64,000 nt of DNA from Moheibacter stercoris (GTDB taxonomy: Bacteria > Bacteroidota > Bacteroidia > Flavobacteriales > Weeksellaceae). Shown here piece after piece: positions 17,824 to 25,410 of the stretch. A program made the translations under genes and the position numbers. The first letter of the stretch is position 1; each line of letters begins with the position of its first letter. Where the stretch lies: contig NZ_JBEPMO010000003.1 in assembly GCF_040545805.1 (NCBI RefSeq), forward strand, positions 172,457 to 236,456, written 5' to 3'. The notes beneath the pieces were generated by a model. The model was not told where the DNA came from and searched no databases. It saw nothing but the letters and a program-made list of their open reading frames with translations.

Positions 17824-18264
17824 ATGAGTGATTCTTTTTCAAAAAAAGAAAATTTAAAAAAGCGTGCCGATAAAAAGAAAGAAAAGGCATTGAAACGAGA
17901 AGAACGTAAAACCCAAAACAACAAAGGCAAAAGTTTAGAAAGTATGTTTGCGTATGTTGATGAATTTGGAAGAATTACGTCTACTCCGCCTGATCAAAGT
18001 AAAAAAGAAGACATCAATTTAGATGATATACAATTGGGTGCAGCACCCATTGAAGATGATGCAGCAGAAGCTGTTTCTCCAACGGGAGTTGTGACCTATT
18101 TTAGTGACAAAGGATATGGATTTATTACAGATGATAAAACCAAAAACAACATCTTTTTTCACATGAATGAATTTTTAGAACCCATCAAATTGAAAGACAA
18201 AGTTCAATTTGAAATTAAGAAAACACCGAGAGGTGATAATGCAACCCAACTTAAAAAAATATAA
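17824..18264 (+). CDS. Cold-shock domain protein with a long basic N-terminal extension
   Basis: The 146-aa protein has a charged N terminus (about 1-60, Lys/Glu/Arg-rich, for example KKENLKKRADKKKEKALKREE), an acidic linker, and a cold-shock domain from about residue 86 onwards. There TGVVTYFSDKGYGFITDD contains the RNP1 motif (KGYGFI) and NIFFHM the RNP2 motif. It should bind single-stranded RNA or DNA; the extension may add non-specific nucleic-acid or ribosome contacts. It is the first gene of a pair with the short CspA-like gene 21 nt downstream, both driven by the consensus promoter at 17543. I infer cold or growth-phase control from the leader, not from any direct evidence. Confidence 0.85.
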   Translation: MSDSFSKKENLKKRADKKKEKALKREERKTQNNKGKSLESMFAYVDEFGRITSTPPDQSKKEDINLDDIQLGAAPIEDDAAEAVSPTGVVTYFSDKGYGFITDDKTKNNIFFHMNEFLEPIKLKDKVQFEIKKTPRGDNATQLKKI

Positions 18265-18285
18265 TAACAATCAAATTTTAATGCA

Positions 18286-18477
18286 ATGCAAAAAGGAACC
18301 ATCAAATTTTTCAACGAATCAAAAGGATTTGGATTCATCACTCCAGAAGAAGGAGGAAACGATGTATTTGTCCATGTAACTGGACTTCGTGATAAAGTTT
18401 CTGAAAACGATCAAGTAACATATGAGGTTGAAAACGGAAGAAAAGGATTGACTGCTGTGAATGTTTCAAGAGCATAA
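18286..18477 (+). CDS. CspA-like cold-shock protein
   Basis: The 63-aa protein is a plain cold-shock domain: GTIKFFNESKGFGFITPEEGG, with RNP1 KGFGFIT (14-20) and RNP2 VFVHV (27-31). It is a nucleic-acid chaperone that melts RNA secondary structure. It follows the longer cold-shock gene by 21 nt and ends before a small terminator at 18500, so the two form a complete transcription unit. Confidence 0.93.
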   Translation: MQKGTIKFFNESKGFGFITPEEGGNDVFVHVTGLRDKVSENDQVTYEVENGRKGLTAVNVSRA

Positions 18478-18499
18478 TCTTCTTTCTTTAAGAAATGAG

Positions 18500-18524
18500 A
18501 GCTCCTTTTAAAGGGGCTTTTTTA
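18500..18524 (+). terminator. Terminator of the cold-shock operon
   Basis: AGCTCCTTT and AAAGGGGCT pair with one T-G wobble around a very small loop, followed by a T tract to 18523. It lies 22 nt after the CspA-like stop codon. Confidence 0.65.
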
Positions 18525-18645
18525 TTTTCTATACTTCACAACTGTGCAATAAATTTCGTAAACCAAAATAAATGGAAAACATAGAATGATCAATAAATCG
18601 TTTGCAATTCTTTTCATCCGACAAAATTAAAGGCTTTTGTTGACA

Positions 18646-19344
18646 TCAATTAATATAAATAACCATATCACCAAAAACTTCATGTTTGAGACGAAGTTCA
18701 CCTTCTTTTACCAAATTCGTTTCTGGATCTAAATAATAAAATCCTGTAGCTTGCTCTCCACCCAACAAACTCATTGCAGCATTCATGGATGCCGATTGAG
18801 AAGCTTCAATTTTTACCGTTTTTTCATTTTTGGCATTGACCGAAAACCAATTTTTTCTAGAATTCTTCAAGGGATCTTTTGAATGATACCATTTTGAACC
18901 CATTCTTATGGGTTTGGGAGAAAATTCAAAGGGCAATATAGAATAGGTTTGTTTCATACCCTGTTCAGGGTTCACAATTTCCCCATAAGATGTTAGTTCA
19001 TACGTAAACTTTCTATTCAATAGTGATTTTTGCTCATGCAGCAACGGATGCTGCAATTCTAAATCTTCGGGTTTATTGGAATCAAAATAAATATTATCAG
19101 ACTTACTTTTATAAATAATTCGACTGATAACCGATGAGACCTGATACGAATTATTGGGAAGAACCGATTCCACCAAATGGTCTACATAAATTTTGTACTG
19201 ACTATGTTCAGTCCTACCCTTTACAATGATATCATAAGTAGTAGTGGTTGTAAAATCCTTTTCTAAATTAAGCTTTAATTCAACTTTCGGATTACATGAA
19301 ATCAAAAAGATAACGGTTAGAAAAAATAGGCAATTGGATTTCAT
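18646..19344 (-). CDS. Lipoprotein, DUF6263-like
   Basis: The 232-aa protein has a lipoprotein signal peptide (MKSNCLFFLTVIFLISC, lipobox cysteine C17). The rest is rich in beta strands, with a TSYGEIVNPEQG segment followed by a MGSKWYHSKDP stretch. This pattern is typical of the DUF6263 group of Bacteroidota lipoproteins. The function is unknown; the protein is expected to be anchored in the periplasm or at the surface. It is a separate unit downstream of tRNA-Gln and its terminator. Confidence 0.7.
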   Translation of the reverse strand: MKSNCLFFLTVIFLISCNPKVELKLNLEKDFTTTTTYDIIVKGRTEHSQYKIYVDHLVESVLPNNSYQVSSVISRIIYKSKSDNIYFDSNKPEDLELQHPLLHEQKSLLNRKFTYELTSYGEIVNPEQGMKQTYSILPFEFSPKPIRMGSKWYHSKDPLKNSRKNWFSVNAKNEKTVKIEASQSASMNAAMSLLGGEQATGFYYLDPETNLVKEGELRLKHEVFGDMVIYIN

Positions 19345-19390
19345 GAATTATTGTTATTGAAAATGAGATTAAAACATTCAAGATACAAAA

Positions 19391-19423
19391 AAAAAGCAAC
19401 TCATTTTTCAATGAATTGCTTTT
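19391..19423 (-). terminator. Terminator of tRNA-Gln
   Basis: On the minus strand, AAGCAATTCATT pairs with AATGAGTTGCTT (one T-G pair) around a 4-nt loop and runs into nine Ts. It begins 9 nt after the tRNA CCA end. Confidence 0.85.
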
Positions 19424-19429
19424 AAAACT

Positions 19430-19503
19430 TGGTAGACCCACAGGGACTCGAACCCCGAATAACGGTACCAAAAACCGGTGTGTTACCATTACACCATGGG
19501 TCT
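19430..19503 (-). tRNA. tRNA-Gln (anticodon TTG), CCA encoded
   Basis: On the minus strand the acceptor 5' arm AGACCCA pairs with TGGGTCT, followed by the discriminator A and an encoded CCA. The D-arm is GTG-TAATGGTAA-CAC, the anticodon arm is CCGGT-TTTTGGT-ACCGT with TTG at positions 34-36, and the T-arm is CGGGG-TTCGAGT-CCCTG with a G-T pair. The outer pair of the anticodon stem (27-43) would be C-T, an unusual mismatch. The other four pairs of that stem are good. The gene has its own consensus promoter upstream and a terminator downstream. Confidence 0.93.
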
Positions 19504-19519
19504 TCCGTAATTGCGTGTG

Positions 19520-19549
19520 CAAATATAAAACGTTTTTTCTTTTTACCAA
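19520..19549 (-). promoter_or_regulatory. Consensus promoter of tRNA-Gln
   Basis: On the minus strand TTG (19549-19547), a 19-nt spacer and TATATTTG (19527-19520) match TTG-N19-TAnnTTTG exactly, with the predicted start about 10 nt before the mature 5' end. The -33 end overlaps an AT-only hairpin (19533-19558) after guaA. Confidence 0.8.
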
Positions 19550-19569
19550 AAGAAAAAATCATTTTTTTC

Positions 19570-21102
19570 TTACTCCCATTCGATTGTGGCAGGCGGTTTC
19601 GAGCTAATATCGTATGCAACTCGATTTATCCCTCTGACTTCGTTGATGATACGATTGGAAACAATTTCTAAAAATTCGTAGGGTAATTTTGACCAAGTTG
19701 CCGTCATAAAATCAATTGTATTGGCAGAACGAACAACCGCCGTGTATTCATAGGTTCTTTCGTCCCCCATAACTCCAACCGATTTCACGGGTAATAGCAC
19801 AACGAATGCTTGACTAACCTCATCATATAGATTATGTTTGTACAATTCTTGAATGAAAATATCGTCGGCTTCTTGTAAGATTCGAACCTTTTCTTCATCT
19901 ACTTCACCCAAAACACGAATTCCTAAACCAGGACCTGGAAAAGGATGACGATACACCAATTCTCTTGGGATTCCTAACTCTACCCCAACTTTGCGCACTT
20001 CATCTTTGAACAATTCACGTAAAGGCTCCAAAAGCTGCAATTTCATATGTTCTGGTAAACCTCCTACATTGTGGTGAGATTTAATGGTCGCAGACGGACC
20101 TTTTACCGATTGAGATTCGATCACATCTGGATAAATGGTTCCTTGTGCTAAGAACGTTGCATCTTCAAATTTTTGAGATTCTGCATCAAAAACTTCTACA
20201 AATTCACGTCCGATGATTTTGCGTTTTTGTTCCGGATCTGAAATTCCTTTCAAGTTGGATAAAAATTGTTCGCGCGCATCCACCATTTTGATGTTCATAT
20301 GGAAATGCTTTCCATAATTCTCCATCACCTTCTTTCCTTCATCTTTGCGAAGCAATCCTGTATCAACAAAAATACAGGTCAATTGATCGCCAATAGCGCG
20401 ATGAATCAAAACCGCAGCTACTGAAGAATCTACTCCCCCAGAAAGTCCTAGAATCACTTTTTTGTCTCCTACAACTTCTTTGATGCGTTGAATTTCGGTT
20501 GAAATAAAATCTTTCAATTCCCAATTCTTCTCGCATTGACAAATGTCAAATACAAAGTTTTCCAAGATTTTTGTTCCAAATTCGGAATGCGAAACTTCTG
20601 GATGGAATTGAACTGCGTAAATATTTTTTTCTTCGTTAATAATCGAAGCGATATCAATATTGGATTTTCCTGAAAGTTTGAATCCTTCTGGCAATTCCGA
20701 AACTTCATCGAAATGGCTCATCCAAACAGTAGAAGTTTGCGGAACGTTTTGGAATAATTTGGATTCCTCCATAATGGTAAATTCCGATTTTCCATATTCT
20801 CCCTTTTCCCCTTTTTTCACTTTTCCGCCCAATAAATGAGCAGTCAATTGCATGCCATAACAAATTCCAAAAACAGGAACATTTTGATCATACAACGATG
20901 GATTGATCAAAGCTGCATCCTCAGCAAAAACTGAAGATGGTCCACCCGAAAGAATAATTCCTTTTGGTTCTTTGCTAAGAATTTCTTCAACCGATGCATT
21001 GTATGGTAAAATTTCGGCATAAACACCAAACTCCCTAATTCGTCTGGCAATCAACTGATTATATTGAGACCCGAAGTCCAATATTACAATTCCTTGTGTC
21101 AT
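19570..21102 (-). CDS. guaA: GMP synthase (glutamine-hydrolysing)
   Basis: GuaA converts XMP to GMP with ATP and glutamine. The 510-aa enzyme has the class I glutamine amidotransferase domain first: catalytic C81 in VFGICYGMQLTAHLLGG and the His/Glu pair in AVQFHPEVSHSEFG. The PP-loop pyrophosphatase follows as GLSGGVDSSVAAVLIHRA, and the C-terminal dimerisation domain ends in SKPPATIEWE. The ATG at 21102 is chosen because the alternative TTG six codons upstream lies inside a -7-like promoter element. With purD and purH nearby on the same strand it forms a purine nucleotide neighbourhood. Confidence 0.97.
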   Translation of the reverse strand: MTQGIVILDFGSQYNQLIARRIREFGVYAEILPYNASVEEILSKEPKGIILSGGPSSVFAEDAALINPSLYDQNVPVFGICYGMQLTAHLLGGKVKKGEKGEYGKSEFTIMEESKLFQNVPQTSTVWMSHFDEVSELPEGFKLSGKSNIDIASIINEEKNIYAVQFHPEVSHSEFGTKILENFVFDICQCEKNWELKDFISTEIQRIKEVVGDKKVILGLSGGVDSSVAAVLIHRAIGDQLTCIFVDTGLLRKDEGKKVMENYGKHFHMNIKMVDAREQFLSNLKGISDPEQKRKIIGREFVEVFDAESQKFEDATFLAQGTIYPDVIESQSVKGPSATIKSHHNVGGLPEHMKLQLLEPLRELFKDEVRKVGVELGIPRELVYRHPFPGPGLGIRVLGEVDEEKVRILQEADDIFIQELYKHNLYDEVSQAFVVLLPVKSVGVMGDERTYEYTAVVRSANTIDFMTATWSKLPYEFLEIVSNRIINEVRGINRVAYDISSKPPATIEWE

Positions 21103-21117
21103 TTTGTGTGGTTTGCA

Positions 21118-21125
21118 CAAAAATA
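21118..21125 (-). promoter_or_regulatory. Promoter -7 element of guaA
   Basis: TATTTTTG on the minus strand fits TAnnTTTG fully and lies 15 nt before the guaA ATG. No TTG is seen at the -33 distance. Confidence 0.45.
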
Positions 21126-21198
21126 GGATTTTCTGTAGAGATTTATCGAATCCTTCTAGACAAAGATTTTAGGAAATTTGCTTTACTTGGATGTACAA

Positions 21199-21888
21199 TT
21201 ATTTACCCTTTACAAGATTGTCAATGGCTGGATTTCCTTTTAAATTTCGAATTTGTCTTTCTACCCAAGAAGCTCTACGACTCACATAAGAACTTGGCGG
21301 ATTGACTTTGTATTTTTTGGGATTGGGCAAATTGACAATGATTCTCGCCGCTTCGTTTTGGGTTAATTTGGAAGCTGGCTTATTGAAATAGCGTTGGGAA
21401 GCTGCTTCGATTCCAAAGGTTCCGATTCCTGTTTCCGACACATTCAAATACATTTCTAGAATTCGTTCTTTCCCCCAAATTAATTCAATCATAAAGGTAA
21501 AATAAGCTTCCAAACCTTTTCGCAACCAACTTCTTTTTTGCCATAGAAATACATTTTTGGCCACTTGCTGCGAAATGGTACTCGCTCCACGAAGTTTCTT
21601 TCCCTCATTTTGTTCATTAAATTTCAGAGCCTTTTCAATGTGTTTTCGATCGAAACCGTTATGTTCGGCAAACAATTGATCTTCTGCAGCGATTGCAGCA
21701 TATTTGGCTGAATTGGGCATTTGAGCATACGAGATATAATCTCTTTTGAGCCCATGACCTTCTACTAAACTATTGATTTGCGTAATGGTTATAGGAGGAT
21801 TAACCCACTTCAATACCACGATGTAGACCAATTGAGCTACAAATAAAATTACAAATGTGCGTTTGATAATGCGCCAAATTCTCCCCAT
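21199..21888 (-). CDS. mtgA: Monofunctional peptidoglycan glycosyltransferase (GT51)
   Basis: The 229-aa protein has one N-terminal membrane helix (about 8-26) and a single GT51 domain, as in MtgA. The catalytic motif 1 is AAIAAEDQLFAEHNGFD with the catalytic Glu. Motif 2 is RGASTISQQVAKN and motif 3 is KGLEAYFTFMIELIWGKERILEMYLN, and the GIGTFGIEAASQRYF motif follows. The protein polymerises lipid II into glycan strands at the outer face of the cytoplasmic membrane and has no transpeptidase domain. The gene is on the same strand as purD, whose stop-to-start gap is 19 nt, so purD-mtgA may be co-transcribed. Confidence 0.93.
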   Translation of the reverse strand: MGRIWRIIKRTFVILFVAQLVYIVVLKWVNPPITITQINSLVEGHGLKRDYISYAQMPNSAKYAAIAAEDQLFAEHNGFDRKHIEKALKFNEQNEGKKLRGASTISQQVAKNVFLWQKRSWLRKGLEAYFTFMIELIWGKERILEMYLNVSETGIGTFGIEAASQRYFNKPASKLTQNEAARIIVNLPNPKKYKVNPPSSYVSRRASWVERQIRNLKGNPAIDNLVKGK

Positions 21889-21907
21889 CCCTAACCAATT
21901 ATTATTT

Positions 21908-23158
21908 TTAAATCACGCCAATATCATTTCGGTAGTATTCGTAATCGAAATGAATTCGTTTGATATTTTCATAAGCAATTTTTCGTGCCTCTTCCAAATC
22001 ATTTCCAATTCCCACTACATTGATGACGCGACCTCCTGAAGTCACAACCTCGTCACCTTTCAATCTAGCTCCCGCAATGAAATACGGACATTTTACATTT
22101 TCCAATCCGCGAATTTCAAATCCTTTTTCATAACTCAACGGATAGCCACCTGAAACCATCACCACACAACAAGCTTGTTTGTTGGCAAATTTCAACTCAA
22201 AGGATTCTCCTTTATTGGATTTCGTTACGATTTCGTACAAATCATTTTCCAACAATGGTAAAGTAGCTTGGGTTTCTGGATCGCCCATTCTCAGGTTGTA
22301 TTCCAACAAATAAACTCCTTTTGGCGTAATCATCAAGCCGAAGAAAATAATTCCTGAAAACTGCAATTCTTCTGCAATCAATCCTTTTAATGTAGGTTGT
22401 AAAATGTCGGAGTCAAAAGCTTCAAAATGCTCTCTTTGAAACAATGGATTTGGCGCTAAAACACCCATTCCTCCAGTATTTAAACCTTTTTCTCCTTCTC
22501 CAATTTTCTTATGGTCCTTTGCGGAAACGAAAGGAACAATTTCCTTTCCATTGAAAATCGACAAAATAGAAGCTTCAAAACCTTCCAAATACTCTTCAAT
22601 CACCACTTCTTTTCCGGCATCACCAAAAGTTTTGTCTTCCATAATGTCCAAAACTGCTTTTTTAGCTTCCTCGAAATTCTGACAAATGATCACACCTTTT
22701 CCTGCTGCCAAACCACTCGCTTTGACAACAATAGGGAATTCTTGGCTTTCTAAATACTCAATGGCCAACATCGGACCTTGAAAGGTCTTGTAGGCAGCAG
22801 TTTTTACGTCATATTTCTGCATGAAATCTTTGGCAAAAGCTTTAGAAGCTTCCAATTGAGCAGCTGCTTGATGCGGACCAAAAATATTCAATCCTTTTTC
22901 TTGGAATAAATCGACGATTCCCTTTGAAAGTTCATCTTCGGGACCCACAAAGGTTAAATCGATGTTGTTGGAAATGGCAAAATCGCGCATTTCTTCTAAA
23001 GAATTCAAGGAAACGTTGGTTCCAATTTGGGCTGTTCCTGCATTTCCAGGAACGAAAAACAATTCCGTTTCATATTCATTCAAAATGGAATCTTCTTTGA
23101 ATTTCCATCCAATTGCATGTTCGCGACCTCCAGATCCTATGATGAGTATTTTTTTCAT
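21908..23158 (-). CDS. purD: Phosphoribosylamine--glycine ligase
   Basis: PurD makes glycinamide ribonucleotide from phosphoribosylamine, glycine and ATP, the second step of purine synthesis. The 416-aa ATP-grasp enzyme begins with KKILIIGSGGREHAIGW, contains VVKASGLAAGKGVIICQNFEEA for ATP binding and the NTGGMG motif, and has EYNLRMGDPETQATLPLL near the C terminus with the metal-binding residues. The length is normal. The upstream region has a small GATTC-N5-GAATC inverted repeat (23191-23205) that could be regulatory but also could be chance. Confidence 0.96.
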   Translation of the reverse strand: MKKILIIGSGGREHAIGWKFKEDSILNEYETELFFVPGNAGTAQIGTNVSLNSLEEMRDFAISNNIDLTFVGPEDELSKGIVDLFQEKGLNIFGPHQAAAQLEASKAFAKDFMQKYDVKTAAYKTFQGPMLAIEYLESQEFPIVVKASGLAAGKGVIICQNFEEAKKAVLDIMEDKTFGDAGKEVVIEEYLEGFEASILSIFNGKEIVPFVSAKDHKKIGEGEKGLNTGGMGVLAPNPLFQREHFEAFDSDILQPTLKGLIAEELQFSGIIFFGLMITPKGVYLLEYNLRMGDPETQATLPLLENDLYEIVTKSNKGESFELKFANKQACCVVMVSGGYPLSYEKGFEIRGLENVKCPYFIAGARLKGDEVVTSGGRVINVVGIGNDLEEARKIAYENIKRIHFDYEYYRNDIGVI

Positions 23159-23248
23159 TTTTGTATAAGGTATGTGTGATAATCTTGTACGATTCTTATC
23201 GAATCATTGTTTTGCAAAGATTGAAAATTCCGAATCAAGTTGTATTAA

Positions 23249-23286
23249 AAAACCGAATTAAATTTCGAGAAATTCAATTCGGCTTT
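23249..23286 (-). terminator. Terminator of the cytochrome c gene
   Basis: A long hairpin is made of an outer stem AACCGAATT with AATTCGGcT and an inner stem AATTTC with GAAATT around GA. Read on the minus strand it ends in a T-rich tract. It lies 18 nt past the cytochrome stop codon. Confidence 0.75.
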
Positions 23287-23303
23287 ACTTAATAGTATTT
23301 GAT

Positions 23304-23750
23304 CTATTTTGTGTTTTGAACACCAATTGCTGGAACAGGTTCTACACTTTCTTTTTTATTGGGATTTGCATTTCCATTATGACAGGTCATACAGTTGACT
23401 TGAAAATTTTGTGGATCTTTTTCGTCAAAGTATTTTTTATTGATTCCTTTGGTCATTTGCATCATATCACGAGCAACATTTTTGATTTCATTTGCGTCAC
23501 TTGCGAAATCCATTTTCCCATCGGCTCCTGGAGCATGACAATAGGAACATTTCACTCCCAAAGCTGCATTAAAATCACGCATCACTCCTTTTAAGTCATC
23601 GTCAGATATGTCTTTGGGCAGGATTTTGAGATTGGAAAAATTGGGATTCTTTTTGATTTCAACACCCTTGTCAAGATCGTTTTTTCCAAAACTAAAAAGA
23701 ATCATAGAAATTCCGGCAATAAGCGCCAATAGAGAAAAGTTCTTTTTCAT
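23304..23750 (-). CDS. Dihaem c-type cytochrome (CytoC_RC-like)
   Basis: The 148-aa protein has a signal peptide-like N terminus (KKNFSLLALIAGISMILFSFG) and two CXXCH haem sites, CSYCH (68-72) and CMTCH (120-124). The first is preceded by MRDFNAALGVKCSYCH, the M-x-x-F-x-x-x-L-G-V-x-C-x-x-C-H pattern of cytochromes related to the photosynthetic reaction centre cytochrome subunit family, in which the upstream Met is an axial ligand. Similar proteins occur in non-photosynthetic Bacteroidota. It is exported to the periplasm and probably carries electrons, but its partners are not nearby. Confidence 0.88.
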   Translation of the reverse strand: MKKNFSLLALIAGISMILFSFGKNDLDKGVEIKKNPNFSNLKILPKDISDDDLKGVMRDFNAALGVKCSYCHAPGADGKMDFASDANEIKNVARDMMQMTKGINKKYFDEKDPQNFQVNCMTCHNGNANPNKKESVEPVPAIGVQNTK

Positions 23751-23947
23751 ATCTATTTTTTAAGATTGTGAAAATAATAGAATCCTATTGAAAAATTAAA
23801 TGAAACGTTTAAAATGTTTGAAAAACCTTCACTATTTCCCAATATCTTCCAAATCATTTTGATTTGAATCCAATTTTAAAAGTAGATTTCGATTTTTGTA
23901 AAAAAAGAAGATTAAAAATAAATCGACCAATAAATCTAGTATCTACC

Positions 23948-24427
23948 TTATTTTTCATCTAACCAAGTTTCTAAAAATTGTTTTAATTCTCCTAATTTCA
24001 TTTCGGATCCTGAAATGGAAATTTTATTTTGAGTTTGACCGTGTTCATAATTTCGAGCGGAATAATAGAATATGATTTTGTTTCTTTTGAATTCGATATC
24101 CAAATCATCTAAACGTTTGTTGATGTCAAATGGCAACATGGAAGCGTAAAGAAAAAATGAAAATTTTGTAGGTAAAAACTGAATTTGATTGTTCGTGAAA
24201 ATTAAATCGACATCGGTTTGGGACAATCCGAAATTGAATTTCTGCAACCATCCGCCAGAGGAAATCGATATTTCTTTGTATTGTAGATTATGAAAAGATT
24301 TAATTTGTTTGCGTTTTAAGTCTTCTCTAAGTTTTTTGGTGTTGTTCCATTTCACAAATAACATCACAAAATGAAATATAGAACCAGCAATAAAAAAGAA
24401 TAAAATTTTATAGAAGGTTGATTCCAC
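23948..24427 (-). CDS. Membrane-anchored protein of unknown function
   Basis: I do not recognise this 159-aa protein. It has one N-terminal membrane helix (about 8-26, FFFIAGSIFHFVMLFV), then a charged cytoplasmic or periplasmic domain with alternating strands and a GHGQTQ-like turn near the C terminus. The start codon is GTG, 11 nt after the stop of the upstream lipoprotein gene, so the two genes are likely co-transcribed. They may act together, but there is no functional clue. Confidence 0.65.
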   Translation of the reverse strand: MESTFYKILFFFIAGSIFHFVMLFVKWNNTKKLREDLKRKQIKSFHNLQYKEISISSGGWLQKFNFGLSQTDVDLIFTNNQIQFLPTKFSFFLYASMLPFDINKRLDDLDIEFKRNKIIFYYSARNYEHGQTQNKISISGSEMKLGELKQFLETWLDEK

Positions 24428-24438
24428 AGGCTAATGAA

Positions 24439-25263
24439 TTATTCAAGAAAAATAGAATAATTTTTCTTACCCATATCATTTGTTTTTGACATTTCTGGAA
24501 TTGCAAATTGTGAGAGATTCATAGAACCAGAAAATTCATTGGAGTAAATAAATTTTCCCCTTTGCTTAAATTTTAATCTAAATTTTGTTTTAAAATCACC
24601 TTCATACTTTCTAGCAGATGTAACAAAATAGGATTTAGGCTCTAAAAGATAAAATATAACTGCGTCCATAGGCGAAATACTATATTCAATATGCTGCCAT
24701 TCACCATTTCTATTCATTGCTTGCATGAGAATGGGAAAACGGGAACCCATGTTTGCTATATACCATAAATTGGAATTATTCATGATATAAACAGCGTAAG
24801 AATCACCTTTCAGTTGCCCCATAAACATTCTTTCATTATTGATTATTTGTGTGGTGTCAACAACAATTTTCAAGTCAGGAGAATTGAAATTTTCGAAATC
24901 TGAGAATTGAATTTTACCTTTTACAAAATCAGAATTAATTCGGTACCAAATAGGATAATTTTCTAATAATTCTTTGGATGGGTATTTAAACCACTTTTCA
25001 CCTCTTCCATAATATAGAATCTTATAATAAGGCCATTGCATAGAATCAACTAGGGTAGAATTACCTGAAGATTTGAAATCGGATTTGAATTTTGGAAAGA
25101 AATTTTCATCATATACTACAGAAATATTATTTAATTCCCTAATAGAATCCAGAATCGAAAATTCTTTTGGAGAAACATTAAATTCTTTCTTACTATCATT
25201 TTTACAAGAAAATAAAAAAGCAAATAGAAGAAACAATAAAGGCAAAATTGAATGAGTTTTCAT
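24439..25263 (-). CDS. Lipoprotein of unknown function
   Basis: The 274-aa protein has a lipoprotein signal peptide (MKTHSILPLLFLLFAFLFSC, lipobox cysteine C20). The rest is polar, with an alternating beta pattern and several aromatic residues. I see no known catalytic motif. It is followed 11 nt later by the small membrane protein gene and preceded by a terminator that ends purH transcription. The AT-rich sequence looks like its surroundings. Confidence 0.7.
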   Translation of the reverse strand: MKTHSILPLLFLLFAFLFSCKNDSKKEFNVSPKEFSILDSIRELNNISVVYDENFFPKFKSDFKSSGNSTLVDSMQWPYYKILYYGRGEKWFKYPSKELLENYPIWYRINSDFVKGKIQFSDFENFNSPDLKIVVDTTQIINNERMFMGQLKGDSYAVYIMNNSNLWYIANMGSRFPILMQAMNRNGEWQHIEYSISPMDAVIFYLLEPKSYFVTSARKYEGDFKTKFRLKFKQRGKFIYSNEFSGSMNLSQFAIPEMSKTNDMGKKNYSIFLE

Positions 25264-25314
25264 TTACACCAAACGAAATCCTTGATGATATTATTGTTTA
25301 TTCAGCATACAAAA

Positions 25315-25343
25315 AACCTCATCTACAAATTGCAAATGAGGTT
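25315..25343 (-). terminator. Terminator of purH
   Basis: On the minus strand AACCTCAT and ATGAGGTT form an 8-bp stem with a 13-nt loop, followed by T6. It separates purH from the lipoprotein gene. Confidence 0.75.
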
Positions 25344-25384
25344 ATATATTTCATTCAAATTCAACGTTAAACATTAAACTCTTG

Positions 25385-25399
25385 TCCGCCGAAGGAGGA
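25385..25399. repeat. Short imperfect palindrome (REP-like) after purH
   Basis: TCCGCC-GAA-GGAGGA forms a six-pair stem with one mismatch at the third pair from a 3-nt loop. The same design occurs at 28071, 28242, 56244 and 56405, which suggests a dispersed element. It lies between purH and its terminator. Confidence 0.5.
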
Positions 25400-25410
25400 T
25401 TGAACTCTTA

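Noticed and set aside
19292..19671. Several ORFs across the tRNA-Gln gene
   Set aside because: They overlap the tRNA and its terminator on both strands, so they are not genes.
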